A program made the position numbers and the translations under genes. A DNA stretch of 64,000 bases from Planctomicrobium sp051465645 (GTDB taxonomy: Bacteria > Planctomycetota > Planctomycetia > Planctomycetales > Planctomycetaceae), in NCBI RefSeq assembly GCF_051465645.1, contig NZ_CP195790.1, positions 3,782,001-3,846,000 on the forward strand. Direction: 5' to 3'. Below the pieces are notes generated by a model. It did no database searches. It saw only the letters and a list, made by a program, of their open reading frames with translations, and was not told where the DNA came from. Below, piece after piece: positions 1-6,902 of this stretch; position 1 is the first letter of the stretch; every line of letters begins with the position of its first letter.

Positions 1-1091
1 CCCTCGTGTATTACAGCAAACTGCCAAACGAACGTGAGATCACGACAAAGTGCTTCTATAATTTGAGGCAAGAACATCGTCCCAGCGTAAGTGACAAGGA
101 AGCCGTCCGGCTGAAGAGCCCGTTTTGCGAACGCCGCAAGACCGTCCCAAAGTGGAAGCGATTCCTGGTCGTAAGGCGGGTCTGTCATGATGAGGCGAAT
201 CGATTCATCGGTGATCAATAGGTCTCGGAAATCATTATGGATGATTTGAATTGAGTCATCGGGGAGAGGCACGGGAACTGCTGCCGCTCTTCTCTCAGCG
301 AATCTTTTTTTACGAACCAGCTTTTCAGTTTGCTTCAGATTCAGCGGTTTGAATGGAGCGTCGACCCCCAGTTCTTGCAGCCCAGTTTGTGCCCGTTGTT
401 CTTCCCACTTTGTATTGGTAACCACTTTTGGAAACTTGTATGTCTTCCCATCGCTACCCTGTCGCTGTTGGACCTGGGGAATTTCCCCACCTTCCTCCAG
501 CTTCTCCCGAATAGAGCCGACAGTCTTGTGGTCAAGGCCGCAAATTCGAGCAATCGCTCGGTCAGTATCACGGGGATTCGATCTCAACAAAAAATCAGCA
601 GCATGACGCTTGTCAGCAAGTGAGAGATGCTTCCGGCAATAGTCCAACTGAAAGGAAAGGTCTTCTTTTTGCTCTGCTGTCAAACCGGAGATGACTTCGG
701 ATGGGCAGTGGACACCCAACTCGTCACATGCTTTTCTGCGGAGTCTTCCAGCCAGAATGTTTCCTGTCTCATCAACGATGACTCGTTGGAGCAAGCCGAA
801 GTTAGCAATGCTTTCTTTGATTCCCTGGTATTCTTCCTCGGATGACTTCTCAGGAATCATTGAACCAACAGCATGCCAAATATTGGCCCAACTGATTCCG
901 TCAATACCAGGATGATAAGCCTGGATGTCGGCACTGGGACGATCCTGCTCGTCGTAATCCGGTCCGTTCACAGACACGAGAACCGGTGGTCCGGGGGACA
1001 CAACATCGACCAAATGTTCTCCCGGCCCCAGTGCCTGGTAAATCCGGAATTTGTACCACTGATGATGATTATCCCGTTGCGGTAGATTCAT
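1..1091 (-). CDS. ParB-domain DNA adenine methyltransferase (C-terminus beyond window)
   Basis: The reading frame is open from an ATG at 1091 to the left edge, at least 363 residues, so the gene is partial. The N-terminal part (about residues 75-150) looks like a ParB/Srx nuclease fold, with the typical segment NILAGRLRRKACDELG. About residues 290-315 contain the amino-methyltransferase motif DPPY (in LIMTDPPYDQ), followed by a region typical of N6-adenine or N4-cytosine methylases. ParB-methylase chimeras are common in phages and plasmids, where they modify element DNA. A strong ribosome-binding site (GGAGGT, 1101-1106 on the minus strand) fixes the start, and the start overlaps the stop of a small upstream frame (TAATG). 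Target specificity cannot be told. Confidence 0.85.
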   Translation of the reverse strand, partial: MNLPQRDNHHQWYKFRIYQALGPGEHLVDVVSPGPPVLVSVNGPDYDEQDRPSADIQAYHPGIDGISWANIWHAVGSMIPEKSSEEEYQGIKESIANFGLLQRVIVDETGNILAGRLRRKACDELGVHCPSEVISGLTAEQKEDLSFQLDYCRKHLSLADKRHAADFLLRSNPRDTDRAIARICGLDHKTVGSIREKLEEGGEIPQVQQRQGSDGKTYKFPKVVTNTKWEEQRAQTGLQELGVDAPFKPLNLKQTEKLVRKKRFAERRAAAVPVPLPDDSIQIIHNDFRDLLITDESIRLIMTDPPYDQESLPLWDGLAAFAKRALQPDGFLVTYAGTMFLPQIIEALCRDLTFVWQFAVIHE

Positions 1092-1259
1092 TACGACACG
1101 ACCTCCCTGGGTTCCAATGACTTGAACTGATACCGAATCTGCGGCTCTCCGCCGCCCCACCGCCGCCGGTCTTTTTCCAGCTTGGCCCATTCGCCCGATC
1201 CGAGCCATTCATCGGGGTAAGCAGCCCCAGAATTCCCAGCCCTCGCCGTATCGGATCAT
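1091..1259 (-). pseudogene. Small ORF with an apparent +1 frameshift, just upstream of the methyltransferase
   Basis: Two adjacent frames each look protein-like. One starts at ATG 1259 (MIRYGEGWEFWGC). The other continues as DEWLGSGEWAKLEKD and ends at a TAA that overlaps the methyltransferase ATG (TAATG). The frames can be joined by one extra base in a CCCC run near 1221-1225; the total length of 169 bases is 3n+1. The overlap with the next start suggests translational coupling in an intact ancestor. It may be a degraded gene, a sequencing error or a programmed shift. The upstream start has no good ribosome-binding site. Product unknown. Confidence 0.3.
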
Positions 1260-1349
1260 CTGCAGTGTTCAGCAGAAAATTTCTGAGACGCAGGAAACGG
1301 GCGATTCGCACCTACCTCACATCTGGAATGTCGAATGATGAGAATCCAT

Positions 1350-1384
1350 GGGTGGTACCCGGAAGACTCTTCCGGGTACCACCC
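1350..1384. terminator. Perfect 16-bp inverted repeat with a 3-base loop
   Basis: The arms 1350-1365 and 1369-1384 are exact reverse complements with loop ACT. It lies 29 bases after the stop of the minus-strand gene ending at 1413, so it may act as a terminator for that gene, but no T-run follows on that strand. Confidence 0.5.
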
Positions 1385-1412
1385 TGAATACCCCTGCTGC
1401 GGAAGGCATCAA

Positions 1413-2297
1413 TCATTCGTCAACTTCGTCGTCCGAAACCATCTCCGGTTCAATTTCGGTGAGGTCACCCCACGGTTTGACGTGATTCACCACAACGCCG
1501 GTCTCGGAAATCCTGGAGCCATCAAATGAGGGGAAGTCGATTTTCCATTCCTTCCCTTTACGAATGACTTTCAGTAGTTCCTCAACTGTCATCGTTTCAG
1601 GAATTGACAACTTAAACCCCAGTCGAACTTCGACTTCGTAGTCGACTAAGGCGGCATCGTGATCCGGTTCCTGCCAATCCGAGTCCTTTTTTGAGCTATT
1701 TGCTTTTTTCGATTGTGAAGTAACGCTTCGGTCCGCCGAGTCCGTCAAGGGAATTGACTGGTTAGCCCGGGGCTGGTTCGACGGGCTTTCGTCGGACAGT
1801 TGAGATGTCTGCATGTGATTGTGGTTCTTAAACTGGTCGTCAAGAACCAGCCCCACACAGTCCTCTTCGTCATCCTCACCCTCCTCTTCAGGCAGCCAGG
1901 TTCCTCGGAGGTAATCGATCATTTTTTTCGGTCCCCATGCGACATCGGGATACTCTTCCAATGCTGAGGCAACCTCTTGTTCATTTTTTGCCAGATACAT
2001 CCAACGATTGCATTTGGCGTAGTTGATAGTCGGGAACCTCTTGCTCAACTCGCTCTTGAATGCTCCGTGAGGCACTAGAGTTTTCAGTTCGACCAGCAAG
2101 CATCCATATGTCCGAGCGATGTTCAACTTTTGACGGTTCGTGGCCTCATCAACTGCCAATCCGACACCGATCTCATCCAGCAACTCTTGAATCCTTTCCC
2201 GCTCCTCTGTCTCAAAAGTTGCACCGTGCAACTTTTGATTACTGCCGTCGTCCGTCGCCTGAGCAATCTCGTCTAACACTGTTACTGCTGCACTCAT
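1413..2297 (-). CDS. DUF3102-like protein
   Basis: 294 residues. The middle part (about 45-120) resembles the DUF3102 family of phage and plasmid proteins: a helix ending in LLVELKTLVPHG, then a segment with KRFP and NRWMYLA. This family is often found near ParB-type proteins and methylases and is thought to be DNA-related, but its function is not established. The middle is acidic (EEEGEDDEEDC) and the C-terminal third is rich in charged residues. The start is supported by GGAG about 11 bases upstream. It is transcribed in the same direction as the downstream methyltransferase, probably as one unit, and diverges from the gene at 2443 across a 145-bp promoter region holding a repeated operator. 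Confidence 0.6.
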   Translation of the reverse strand: MSAAVTVLDEIAQATDDGSNQKLHGATFETEERERIQELLDEIGVGLAVDEATNRQKLNIARTYGCLLVELKTLVPHGAFKSELSKRFPTINYAKCNRWMYLAKNEQEVASALEEYPDVAWGPKKMIDYLRGTWLPEEEGEDDEEDCVGLVLDDQFKNHNHMQTSQLSDESPSNQPRANQSIPLTDSADRSVTSQSKKANSSKKDSDWQEPDHDAALVDYEVEVRLGFKLSIPETMTVEELLKVIRKGKEWKIDFPSFDGSRISETGVVVNHVKPWGDLTEIEPEMVSDDEVDE

Positions 2298-2359
2298 TAT
2301 CCATCTCCGAAAGGTTCATCTGGCAGCGGAACCATTCCCACTGCTCTACACCTTCTGGG

Positions 2360-2385
2360 CGACAGAGGCTGTCGTTTCGACGACA
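2360..2385. promoter_or_regulatory. Three-half-site operator, copy 1
   Basis: CGACA (2360-2364), TGTCG (2370-2374) and CGACA (2381-2385) are separated by 5 and 6 bases. The same arrangement, read on the opposite strand, occurs at 3500-3525 before another gene. It sits in the divergent promoter region between the genes starting at 2297 and 2443. It probably binds a regulator that sees alternating inverted half-sites; the regulator is not identified. Confidence 0.6.
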
Positions 2386-2408
2386 AATAACACGAAACAA
2401 AAATCGCA

Positions 2409-2436
2409 TTACAAATGAGGTTTTCTGTGGTAGAAT
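2409..2436 (+). promoter_or_regulatory. Possible sigma-70 promoter for the gene at 2443
   Basis: TTACAA (2409-2414) and TAGAAT (2431-2436) are spaced 16 bases apart and end 6 bases before the start codon. The transcript would be almost leaderless. There is no Shine-Dalgarno sequence in front of ATG 2443, which fits. Planctomycete promoters are poorly defined, so this is tentative. Confidence 0.35.
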
Positions 2437-2442
2437 CGTAGT

Positions 2443-3429
2443 ATGAAAACGAATTTCCAATTTGACGCATCTTATGGAATCAAAAGGCATTACGATTCTA
2501 ACGACCATGCTCGAATGGTTGGTTTCATCGCCAGGATGCTGCCAGAGGGGCAGGCGACGCTTGTATTGGCGAACGGACAGCCTGGAGACGAGGTTGTTGC
2601 AGATGTCACCGTCTGCGGAGACTACTTGGAAATTGAATCCAATCTCCCTGAATGGGTTTCCGTACGAGAGGTGTACGATCATCTACGCTGGACATTCATG
2701 CCATCTTGGGAGCAGCGGGAATGGCTCCGGAAGGAGACGGTAATGGACATGTTTGTGAACGCCACACTTGCTGGGATAACCAACCGCTTGGATCGCCTGG
2801 AGCAAGCAAATCTCCAGCGTAGTTGCTCGAATGAGATACTTGCAGAAAAAACTCAGTATCGATTTGAACTGGTAGGAAACATGTGGGTAGTTCAGTATCA
2901 GGACGAAAGAGCAAATTTGCCCAATGCTGTCGGCTTTCAGCGAATTGCTCAATTGCTGACAAGTCCTGATCGGGCAATTTCCTCGACTCAATTGGATGGT
3001 CTCAATAATGCCGAAGCTCTGGCAATCATTGCGTCTGACAAGAATACAAAACCTCTACCGAAACTCGATGGTATCAGTCTGAAGGCGATGCTCGACTCAC
3101 ACAACAGACTAATCGAAAGATGTGAATCGAAGAGGAGATGGGGAGACAACGAAAGTCTTGAACAGGCAGAAGAAGCACTGGCCCGATTCGAGGATGAATT
3201 CGGTAACTGTGAGAATGACTTTAAACGCTGTTTGAAAGAATCTGACTACAATCACAATTTGGAACATCAGTGCCATAATACGGTCTCTCGAAGTTTGCAA
3301 AGGGGAATTATTTCCCTTCGAGAGCATGGCTTGCAGAAATTTGCAGCCTACCTGACACGGTTTATCAGGCCGGAAGGTACTGCGTACGCTTACAGGCCAT
3401 TTCTCCCAAAGCCTGACTGGAGACTGTAG
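2443..3429 (+). CDS. Hypothetical protein with the C-terminal module seen in some LuxR/AfsR-like proteins
   Basis: 328 residues, no signal peptide or membrane span. Residues about 137-185 (RFELVGNMWVVQYQDE, then GFQRIAQLLTSPDRAIS) match the pattern of a small domain that I remember from actinobacterial and planctomycete regulator-like proteins, of the type W.v.Y......K.GLRYLA.LL..PGR. The following charged helical stretch (about 215-310) and the end AYAYRP also fit that module, which typically ends in TxxxxSYRP. The N-terminal 130 residues are not recognised. It is a single-gene unit with its own near-leaderless promoter, ending in a good terminator. The shared operator suggests it is co-regulated with the unit starting at 3590. 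A DNA- or ligand-binding role is possible but not shown. Confidence 0.6.
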   Translation: MKTNFQFDASYGIKRHYDSNDHARMVGFIARMLPEGQATLVLANGQPGDEVVADVTVCGDYLEIESNLPEWVSVREVYDHLRWTFMPSWEQREWLRKETVMDMFVNATLAGITNRLDRLEQANLQRSCSNEILAEKTQYRFELVGNMWVVQYQDERANLPNAVGFQRIAQLLTSPDRAISSTQLDGLNNAEALAIIASDKNTKPLPKLDGISLKAMLDSHNRLIERCESKRRWGDNESLEQAEEALARFEDEFGNCENDFKRCLKESDYNHNLEHQCHNTVSRSLQRGIISLREHGLQKFAAYLTRFIRPEGTAYAYRPFLPKPDWRL

Positions 3430-3450
3430 GCATCCTCCCACCTTGAACTG

Positions 3451-3486
3451 AAAAGGCCGAGCTTCATGCTTGGCCTTTTTCTTTTT
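3451..3486 (+). terminator. Rho-independent terminator
   Basis: The stem GGCCGAGC/GCTTGGCC (one G-U pair), flanked by A-run and T-run, starts about 25 bases after the stop at 3429. The T-run continues through CTTTTTC. Confidence 0.85.
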
Positions 3487-3499
3487 CAACGATTTGATT

Positions 3500-3525
3500 T
3501 GTCGCCAAAACGACACGGTTTGTCG
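3500..3525. promoter_or_regulatory. Three-half-site operator, copy 2
   Basis: TGTCG (3500-3504), CGACA (3511-3515) and TGTCG (3521-3525) have spacings 6 and 5, which is copy 1 (2360-2385) read on the other strand. Further on are GGTGAA-4-TTCACC (3535-3550) and an inverted repeat ACACGGTTTG (3513-3522) with CAAACCGTGT (3566-3575), so this short promoter is unusually dense in symmetric sites. Confidence 0.6.
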
Positions 3526-3589
3526 CCCAGTATGGGTGAAGATATTCACCAGAATGACCTGCCACCAAACCGTGTGAATGGAGACAAAA

Positions 3590-4045
3590 ATGGATAAAAA
3601 ACCAGTAATACGAGTCAATGTGACTCTGATCGCAAAACGTGAGATCACATACTCCATAGAAGCCATGCTGATCGTTCCTGCAGATGCAGCCGAAGTGGAT
3701 TTGGAGCAGCTGATGGAAGCGGCCGCAGACGAACTCCACGAAGAGGAATGGATAGAGGATGACGACTCAGGAATCTTCTATGACTTTGGAAGCATCGATT
3801 CAATAGAGCCGAGTTGCCAGCATGATTGGATGGTATTTTCAACAGCGATCGAGGACGTGTGCCTGCTTCTGGAGTGCACCAAATGTAGAAGCATGGGCAC
3901 AGTTGATGATCCTACCGAGCGAGAATGGGGTGACGCATTTTACGCTCCATCTCATCCATATAAATGGAAAGATAACAGTCGTGTTAACTTTCGAGAGGTG
4001 CCAGTGCAAGAGGAATCTTCTGACGTAGATGGGGAGGCAAAATGA
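3590..4045 (+). CDS. Hypothetical acidic protein with a CxxC pair
   Basis: 151 residues from ATG 3590, preferred over ATG 3578 because GGAG lies 7 bases before it. The N-terminal half (IRVNVTLIAKREITYSIE) has a beta-rich pattern followed by an acidic helix (DELHEEEWIEDDD). The second half has a CxHDW...C...C layout, with CTKC at about residues 103-106, which could hold a metal. No family is recognised. It is followed, with an ATGA overlap, by the gene at 4042, so the two are translationally coupled. It is downstream of the repeated operator. Confidence 0.55.
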   Translation: MDKKPVIRVNVTLIAKREITYSIEAMLIVPADAAEVDLEQLMEAAADELHEEEWIEDDDSGIFYDFGSIDSIEPSCQHDWMVFSTAIEDVCLLLECTKCRSMGTVDDPTEREWGDAFYAPSHPYKWKDNSRVNFREVPVQEESSDVDGEAK

Positions 4046-4557
4046 CTCTCCCAAAGCGGATCAGATGTGAATTTTTAGCCGATGCTGAACCCCTCATGTG
4101 TTGGCTGAATGTTGAAAAGAAAATTCACCAGGATGGAGGTCACCGGGTCTTTGGCTGGCTAGTGAAAGATGACCCCGAAGACCCGTATTACATCACTCAT
4201 CAATCTCACTGTGTTTGGGAGTCGCCGACCGGGGAATTGGTGGACGTAACTCCAATTCTGAGGTCAGCTTTTCTTTGGGAATTTCCTAAGGAGACACTCT
4301 TTCTTCGGGATGATTCAGGAGAGTTTCGGGAGCGGGGCCTCCCTGGGAAGTACGTCCCTCGTCATCCAAGTCCCAACAAAATCAAAGCGGGCATTCTCAT
4401 GTCCCGTGCTGACGAATTTCTGCATTTGGGGAATCTTGATAAATGCAGGTACTGGACAGAAAAGGCAAATGAGATGCTTCGACGAGACGGCATCAATGGA
4501 GGATGGCAAGCACCAACAAGTTTGGAAATCGACGACGTGATGAAGGCTGGAGTCTAA
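4042..4557 (+). CDS. Hypothetical protein with an HCVWESPTGELVDVTP motif
   Basis: 171 residues, overlapping the previous stop by four bases. The central segment (GWLVKDDPEDPYYITHQSHC, then VWESPTGELVDVTP) resembles a small uncharacterised family in bacteria and phages in which a conserved His-Cys-x-Trp lies before LVDVTP. I do not know a function. The C-terminal part (about 115-165) is helical, with ADEFLHLGNLDKCRYW similar to a TPR-like pair. No signal peptide. Operon partner of the 3590 gene. Confidence 0.55.
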   Translation: MTLPKRIRCEFLADAEPLMCWLNVEKKIHQDGGHRVFGWLVKDDPEDPYYITHQSHCVWESPTGELVDVTPILRSAFLWEFPKETLFLRDDSGEFRERGLPGKYVPRHPSPNKIKAGILMSRADEFLHLGNLDKCRYWTEKANEMLRRDGINGGWQAPTSLEIDDVMKAGV

Positions 4558-4611
4558 AAAGTTGAACCCACGTAACGGCAAACGAAAATACTTAAAGAAT
4601 TGAGGACAAAA

Positions 4612-4758
4612 ATGAGGTGTCCGGAGATTGATTACGATGCTGAGGAGGAATTCCTCTTTGCGTATGAGGTCCTGCACGAAGGAAGAGTCATTGCCAGTGC
4701 GTCACAAAACATCATCCGCCACATCAGAGCGGAAATAACAATGATTGTGACACCCTAA
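4612..4758 (+). CDS. Small hypothetical protein (48 aa)
   Basis: An ATG at 4612 with GAGGA about 5 bases upstream opens a 48-codon frame (MRCPEIDYDAEEEFLFAYEV...) ending in TAA at 4756-4758. The composition is that of a normal soluble protein. It lies 54 bases after the 171-aa gene in the same direction and just before the hairpin-rich region. Function unknown. Confidence 0.45.
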   Translation: MRCPEIDYDAEEEFLFAYEVLHEGRVIASASQNIIRHIRAEITMIVTP

Positions 4759-4759
4759 A

Positions 4760-5060
4760 ACTTGTGCTGAGTAGAGCGGGAATGATCCCTCCCCAGGGAT
4801 TGTCCGTACGGCAGACGGTCACACAGGTCTGAAATGCGTCCGTAGTTGACGCACGCTCCGATAGGAGCAAAGGAAATCCACTGCGGTCAGATCGCCTCAG
4901 AATGAGGCTGACAAGGCAATTGCCGTAAAGGCAGTGGATTAATCCGCTTACGTGGCGAAAGCCCACGTGAGGCGGAGTCAATTGATCCCCGCAAACTCAA
5001 GTGAGCAGAGCGGGGAACATGCCTTCCGCAAGGTACAATCCCTTGCGGGAGGTCATTTTA
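4760..5060 (+). ncRNA. Candidate structured RNA of about 300 nt, nine or more hairpins
   Basis: Nearly every base can pair locally. The stems are: 4785-4790/4795-4800; 4812-4816/4827-4831; 4835-4840/4848-4853; 4855-4859/4864-4868; a 10-bp stem 4875-4884/4931-4940 enclosing 4894-4899/4903-4908 and the palindrome 4915-4924; 4943-4955/4963-4976 capped by C-GAAA-G; 4987-4992/5010-5015; and 5024-5033/5041-5050. Such density is not expected of coding or spacer DNA. It does not show the marks of tmRNA, RNase P, SRP RNA or group I introns. The strand is assumed from the flanking genes. It could be a stand-alone RNA, a long leader of the small gene at 5081, or part of a mobile element. Confidence 0.6.
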
Positions 5061-5080
5061 AGACGTATGAGCACGATGAG

Positions 5081-5254
5081 ATGATTGACACTGATATGAG
5101 ATTCACAATGGGCGATCTCGATGAATTCGGCATAGGAGATTTGTTTGAAATTAGTCTTCAACGGGGGTTGATAGAAGTTGAACAGGAGATGAAATTAATC
5201 ATTCTCGCTGACCAAGAAGAGCAGGAAGAGTGCTTCACTGATTTGACTGACTAA
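5081..5254 (+). CDS. Small acidic hypothetical protein (57 aa)
   Basis: The frame is open from 4952, but the part before 5081 lies in the hairpin-rich region, so the likely start is ATG 5081 (MIDTDMRFTMGDLDEFGIGD...); ATG 5096 is also possible. The product is strongly acidic, with the end LADQEEQEECFTDLTD. No clear ribosome-binding site is visible, so control by the upstream structure is possible. Function unknown. Confidence 0.4.
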   Translation: MIDTDMRFTMGDLDEFGIGDLFEISLQRGLIEVEQEMKLIILADQEEQEECFTDLTD

Positions 5255-5342
5255 CCATGCTCTACGACACCCAAATTGGGACTGCAGCCACGTGTACAGA
5301 AAAGATGATCCGCCGATTTGAAGAATAACAGGTGAATCCATC

Positions 5343-5825
5343 ATGATTGTAGTAGGAAAGAAGGCACCAGATTTCACACTTCCTGCATCAACAGGCGAGA
5401 AAATCAGGCTGTCAGGATTTCAGGGGCAAAATGGAAAGAACGTCGTTCTGTATTTCTACCCGAGAGACAATACACCCGGCTGCACGACCGAGGCCTGTGA
5501 TTTCCGCGACAACATCGCTCGGCTGCAGGCGGCTGACACTATTGTACTGGGGATCAGCTGCGATTCGCTGAAATCTCACGAGAAGTTCGTTGAGAAGTTT
5601 TCGCTGCCGTTCCCGCTTCTCTCGGACGAAGATCACGCCATTGCCGAGAAGTATGGGGTCTGGGTCGAAAAGAAGAATTACGGAAAAACCTACATGGGCC
5701 TTCAGCGGTCCACATTTCTCATCGGGAAAGATGGCAAAGTCAAAGCTGTCTGGCCGAACGTGAAAGTGAAAGGACACGTCGACGCCGTGGCCGAAGCAAT
5801 CGAGAACCTTTCAGACGAGGCCTAA
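5343..5825 (+). CDS. bcp: Thioredoxin-dependent peroxiredoxin, Bcp family
   Basis: 160 residues, the full family length. It reduces hydrogen peroxide and organic hydroperoxides in the cytosol using thioredoxin. The peroxidatic Cys47 lies in DNTPGCTTEACDFRD and the resolving Cys52 is five residues later, the atypical two-Cys arrangement of many Bcp/PrxQ proteins. The thioredoxin-fold elements APDFTLP and VVLYFYPRD are present. The start is ATG 5343, with AACAGGTGAATCC upstream as a weak ribosome site. It marks the change from the accessory island to conserved chromosomal genes and converges with the membrane-protein gene that ends at 5852. Confidence 0.93.
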   Translation: MIVVGKKAPDFTLPASTGEKIRLSGFQGQNGKNVVLYFYPRDNTPGCTTEACDFRDNIARLQAADTIVLGISCDSLKSHEKFVEKFSLPFPLLSDEDHAIAEKYGVWVEKKNYGKTYMGLQRSTFLIGKDGKVKAVWPNVKVKGHVDAVAEAIENLSDEA

Positions 5826-5851
5826 GCAAGAAGCGGTAACACGTCTCGATA

Positions 5852-6592
5852 TCAGGCGAGCAGGGCCGCGAGCAGGCCAGACAGGACGATTCCATCAAAG
5901 GTTCCGGCACCGCCGATCGAAACAACCGGGACCGGAACCTTGGTGATACTTTTCAAATGCAGCAGATCGGCCCCAACGATCGGCCCCACAACTCCGGCAA
6001 CGAACGCTGTTGCGGCTCGTTGACCAGCATCGGCGTCAAGCGGCAACAGCACGACCCATGTCGCAACGACGCTTACTAATGGGGGAATGAAGACCGGAAT
6101 CAGAATGCCCACGCCTTCAACCGGACGCGCCGCCCACCAGCAAACGGCAATGCTGATCGAGGTAACTAACAGCAGCCCCCAGAATGGCAATGCGTCATCG
6201 TCAAGAATTCGCAGCACTTGCATGATTGCCAGTAGCCCGGGGATCAGACAGCCCCCGACGTTCACTGCGATGAGAGTGTTATACTGAACTCGGCGGTACT
6301 TTTTGGCGCCGGACGATTCCAACGGGTCAAAGGGGGAATCGTCCAGTTCCAGTTCGTCTTTCTGAATGCGTCCGACAGGAATGTTGAAGAACGAACCGAC
6401 GACGATTCCAATGACCGTCAGACTGGCACTGAACAAACTCAGCCCAATCCGTTCCAGCGCCGAGCGTGCAGTGTCGTACAATACGTACGGTAAGACGCAG
6501 AACAGGATCAGAAGCAAAAACAACGGCAGGCACCCGACAATAGGGTGAACTGTGCGAGTCGGACCGCCGATTTGATAGACTTGAAATGCCAT
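5852..6592 (-). CDS. DUF1614 family membrane protein
   Basis: 246 residues from ATG 6592 (MAFQVYQIGGPTRTVHPIVG). A longer frame from GTG 6631 exists but adds an unlikely polar tail. There are about six hydrophobic spans, beginning with LPLFLLLILFCVLPYVLY, and a charged loop with DELELDDSPFDPLE. The last third has GxxGPIVGADLLHL and VVSIGGAGTFDGIVLSG, which are typical of DUF1614. These proteins are in the inner membrane and their role is unknown. The gene converges on bcp. Confidence 0.75.
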   Translation of the reverse strand: MAFQVYQIGGPTRTVHPIVGCLPLFLLLILFCVLPYVLYDTARSALERIGLSLFSASLTVIGIVVGSFFNIPVGRIQKDELELDDSPFDPLESSGAKKYRRVQYNTLIAVNVGGCLIPGLLAIMQVLRILDDDALPFWGLLLVTSISIAVCWWAARPVEGVGILIPVFIPPLVSVVATWVVLLPLDADAGQRAATAFVAGVVGPIVGADLLHLKSITKVPVPVVSIGGAGTFDGIVLSGLLAALLA

Positions 6593-6783
6593 TGAGTGCA
6601 ATTCGAAATGGAATGTCGCGAAGGCAGACACTCGGGGACCAGACTACGTCCGACGAGCTTCCCTGACTCCAACAATGTGATCGTTCAAAATGATAGTTCA
6701 AACCGAGACACACCTGCGACACAGGTTCTTGCATCGCATGTGAATTATCAGTTCGAATTCTGCCTCTCCACACAGCCCAACGC

Positions 6784-6878
6784 GACCGGTTCAGTCTATC
6801 ATGTGGCTGCGCAACAGCCTGCTCGACCGAAAAAGGACTGATCCCTGCGTGCCAGAAAAACGACACTCTTTCTGGAAT
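6784..6878 (+). repeat. Interspersed imperfect repeat, copy 1
   Basis: It begins GACCGGTTCAGTCTATCAT, continues through TGGCTGCGCAACAGCC and ends near CTGCGTGCCAG and CTTTCTGGAAT. The same order of blocks occurs at 31107-31197, with about 31 of the first 36 bases matching, and more loosely at 18434-18518. Here it lies in the roughly 310-base gap between the DUF1614 gene and cbpA, which otherwise shows nothing clear. Confidence 0.55.
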
Positions 6879-6902
6879 TGCTCCAGCTGCTAAAATTTCC
6901 GT

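Noticed and set aside
4760..5060. Identification of the hairpin region as tmRNA, RNase P RNA, SRP RNA or group I intron
   Set aside because: The required conserved motifs (T-arm GTTCGA, P4 GAGGAAAGTCCG, SRP loop, P7/G-site) are not present.
4952..5080. N-terminal extension of the 57-aa frame back to ATG 4952
   Set aside because: It would be translated through three strong hairpins; the sequence is better explained as structured RNA.
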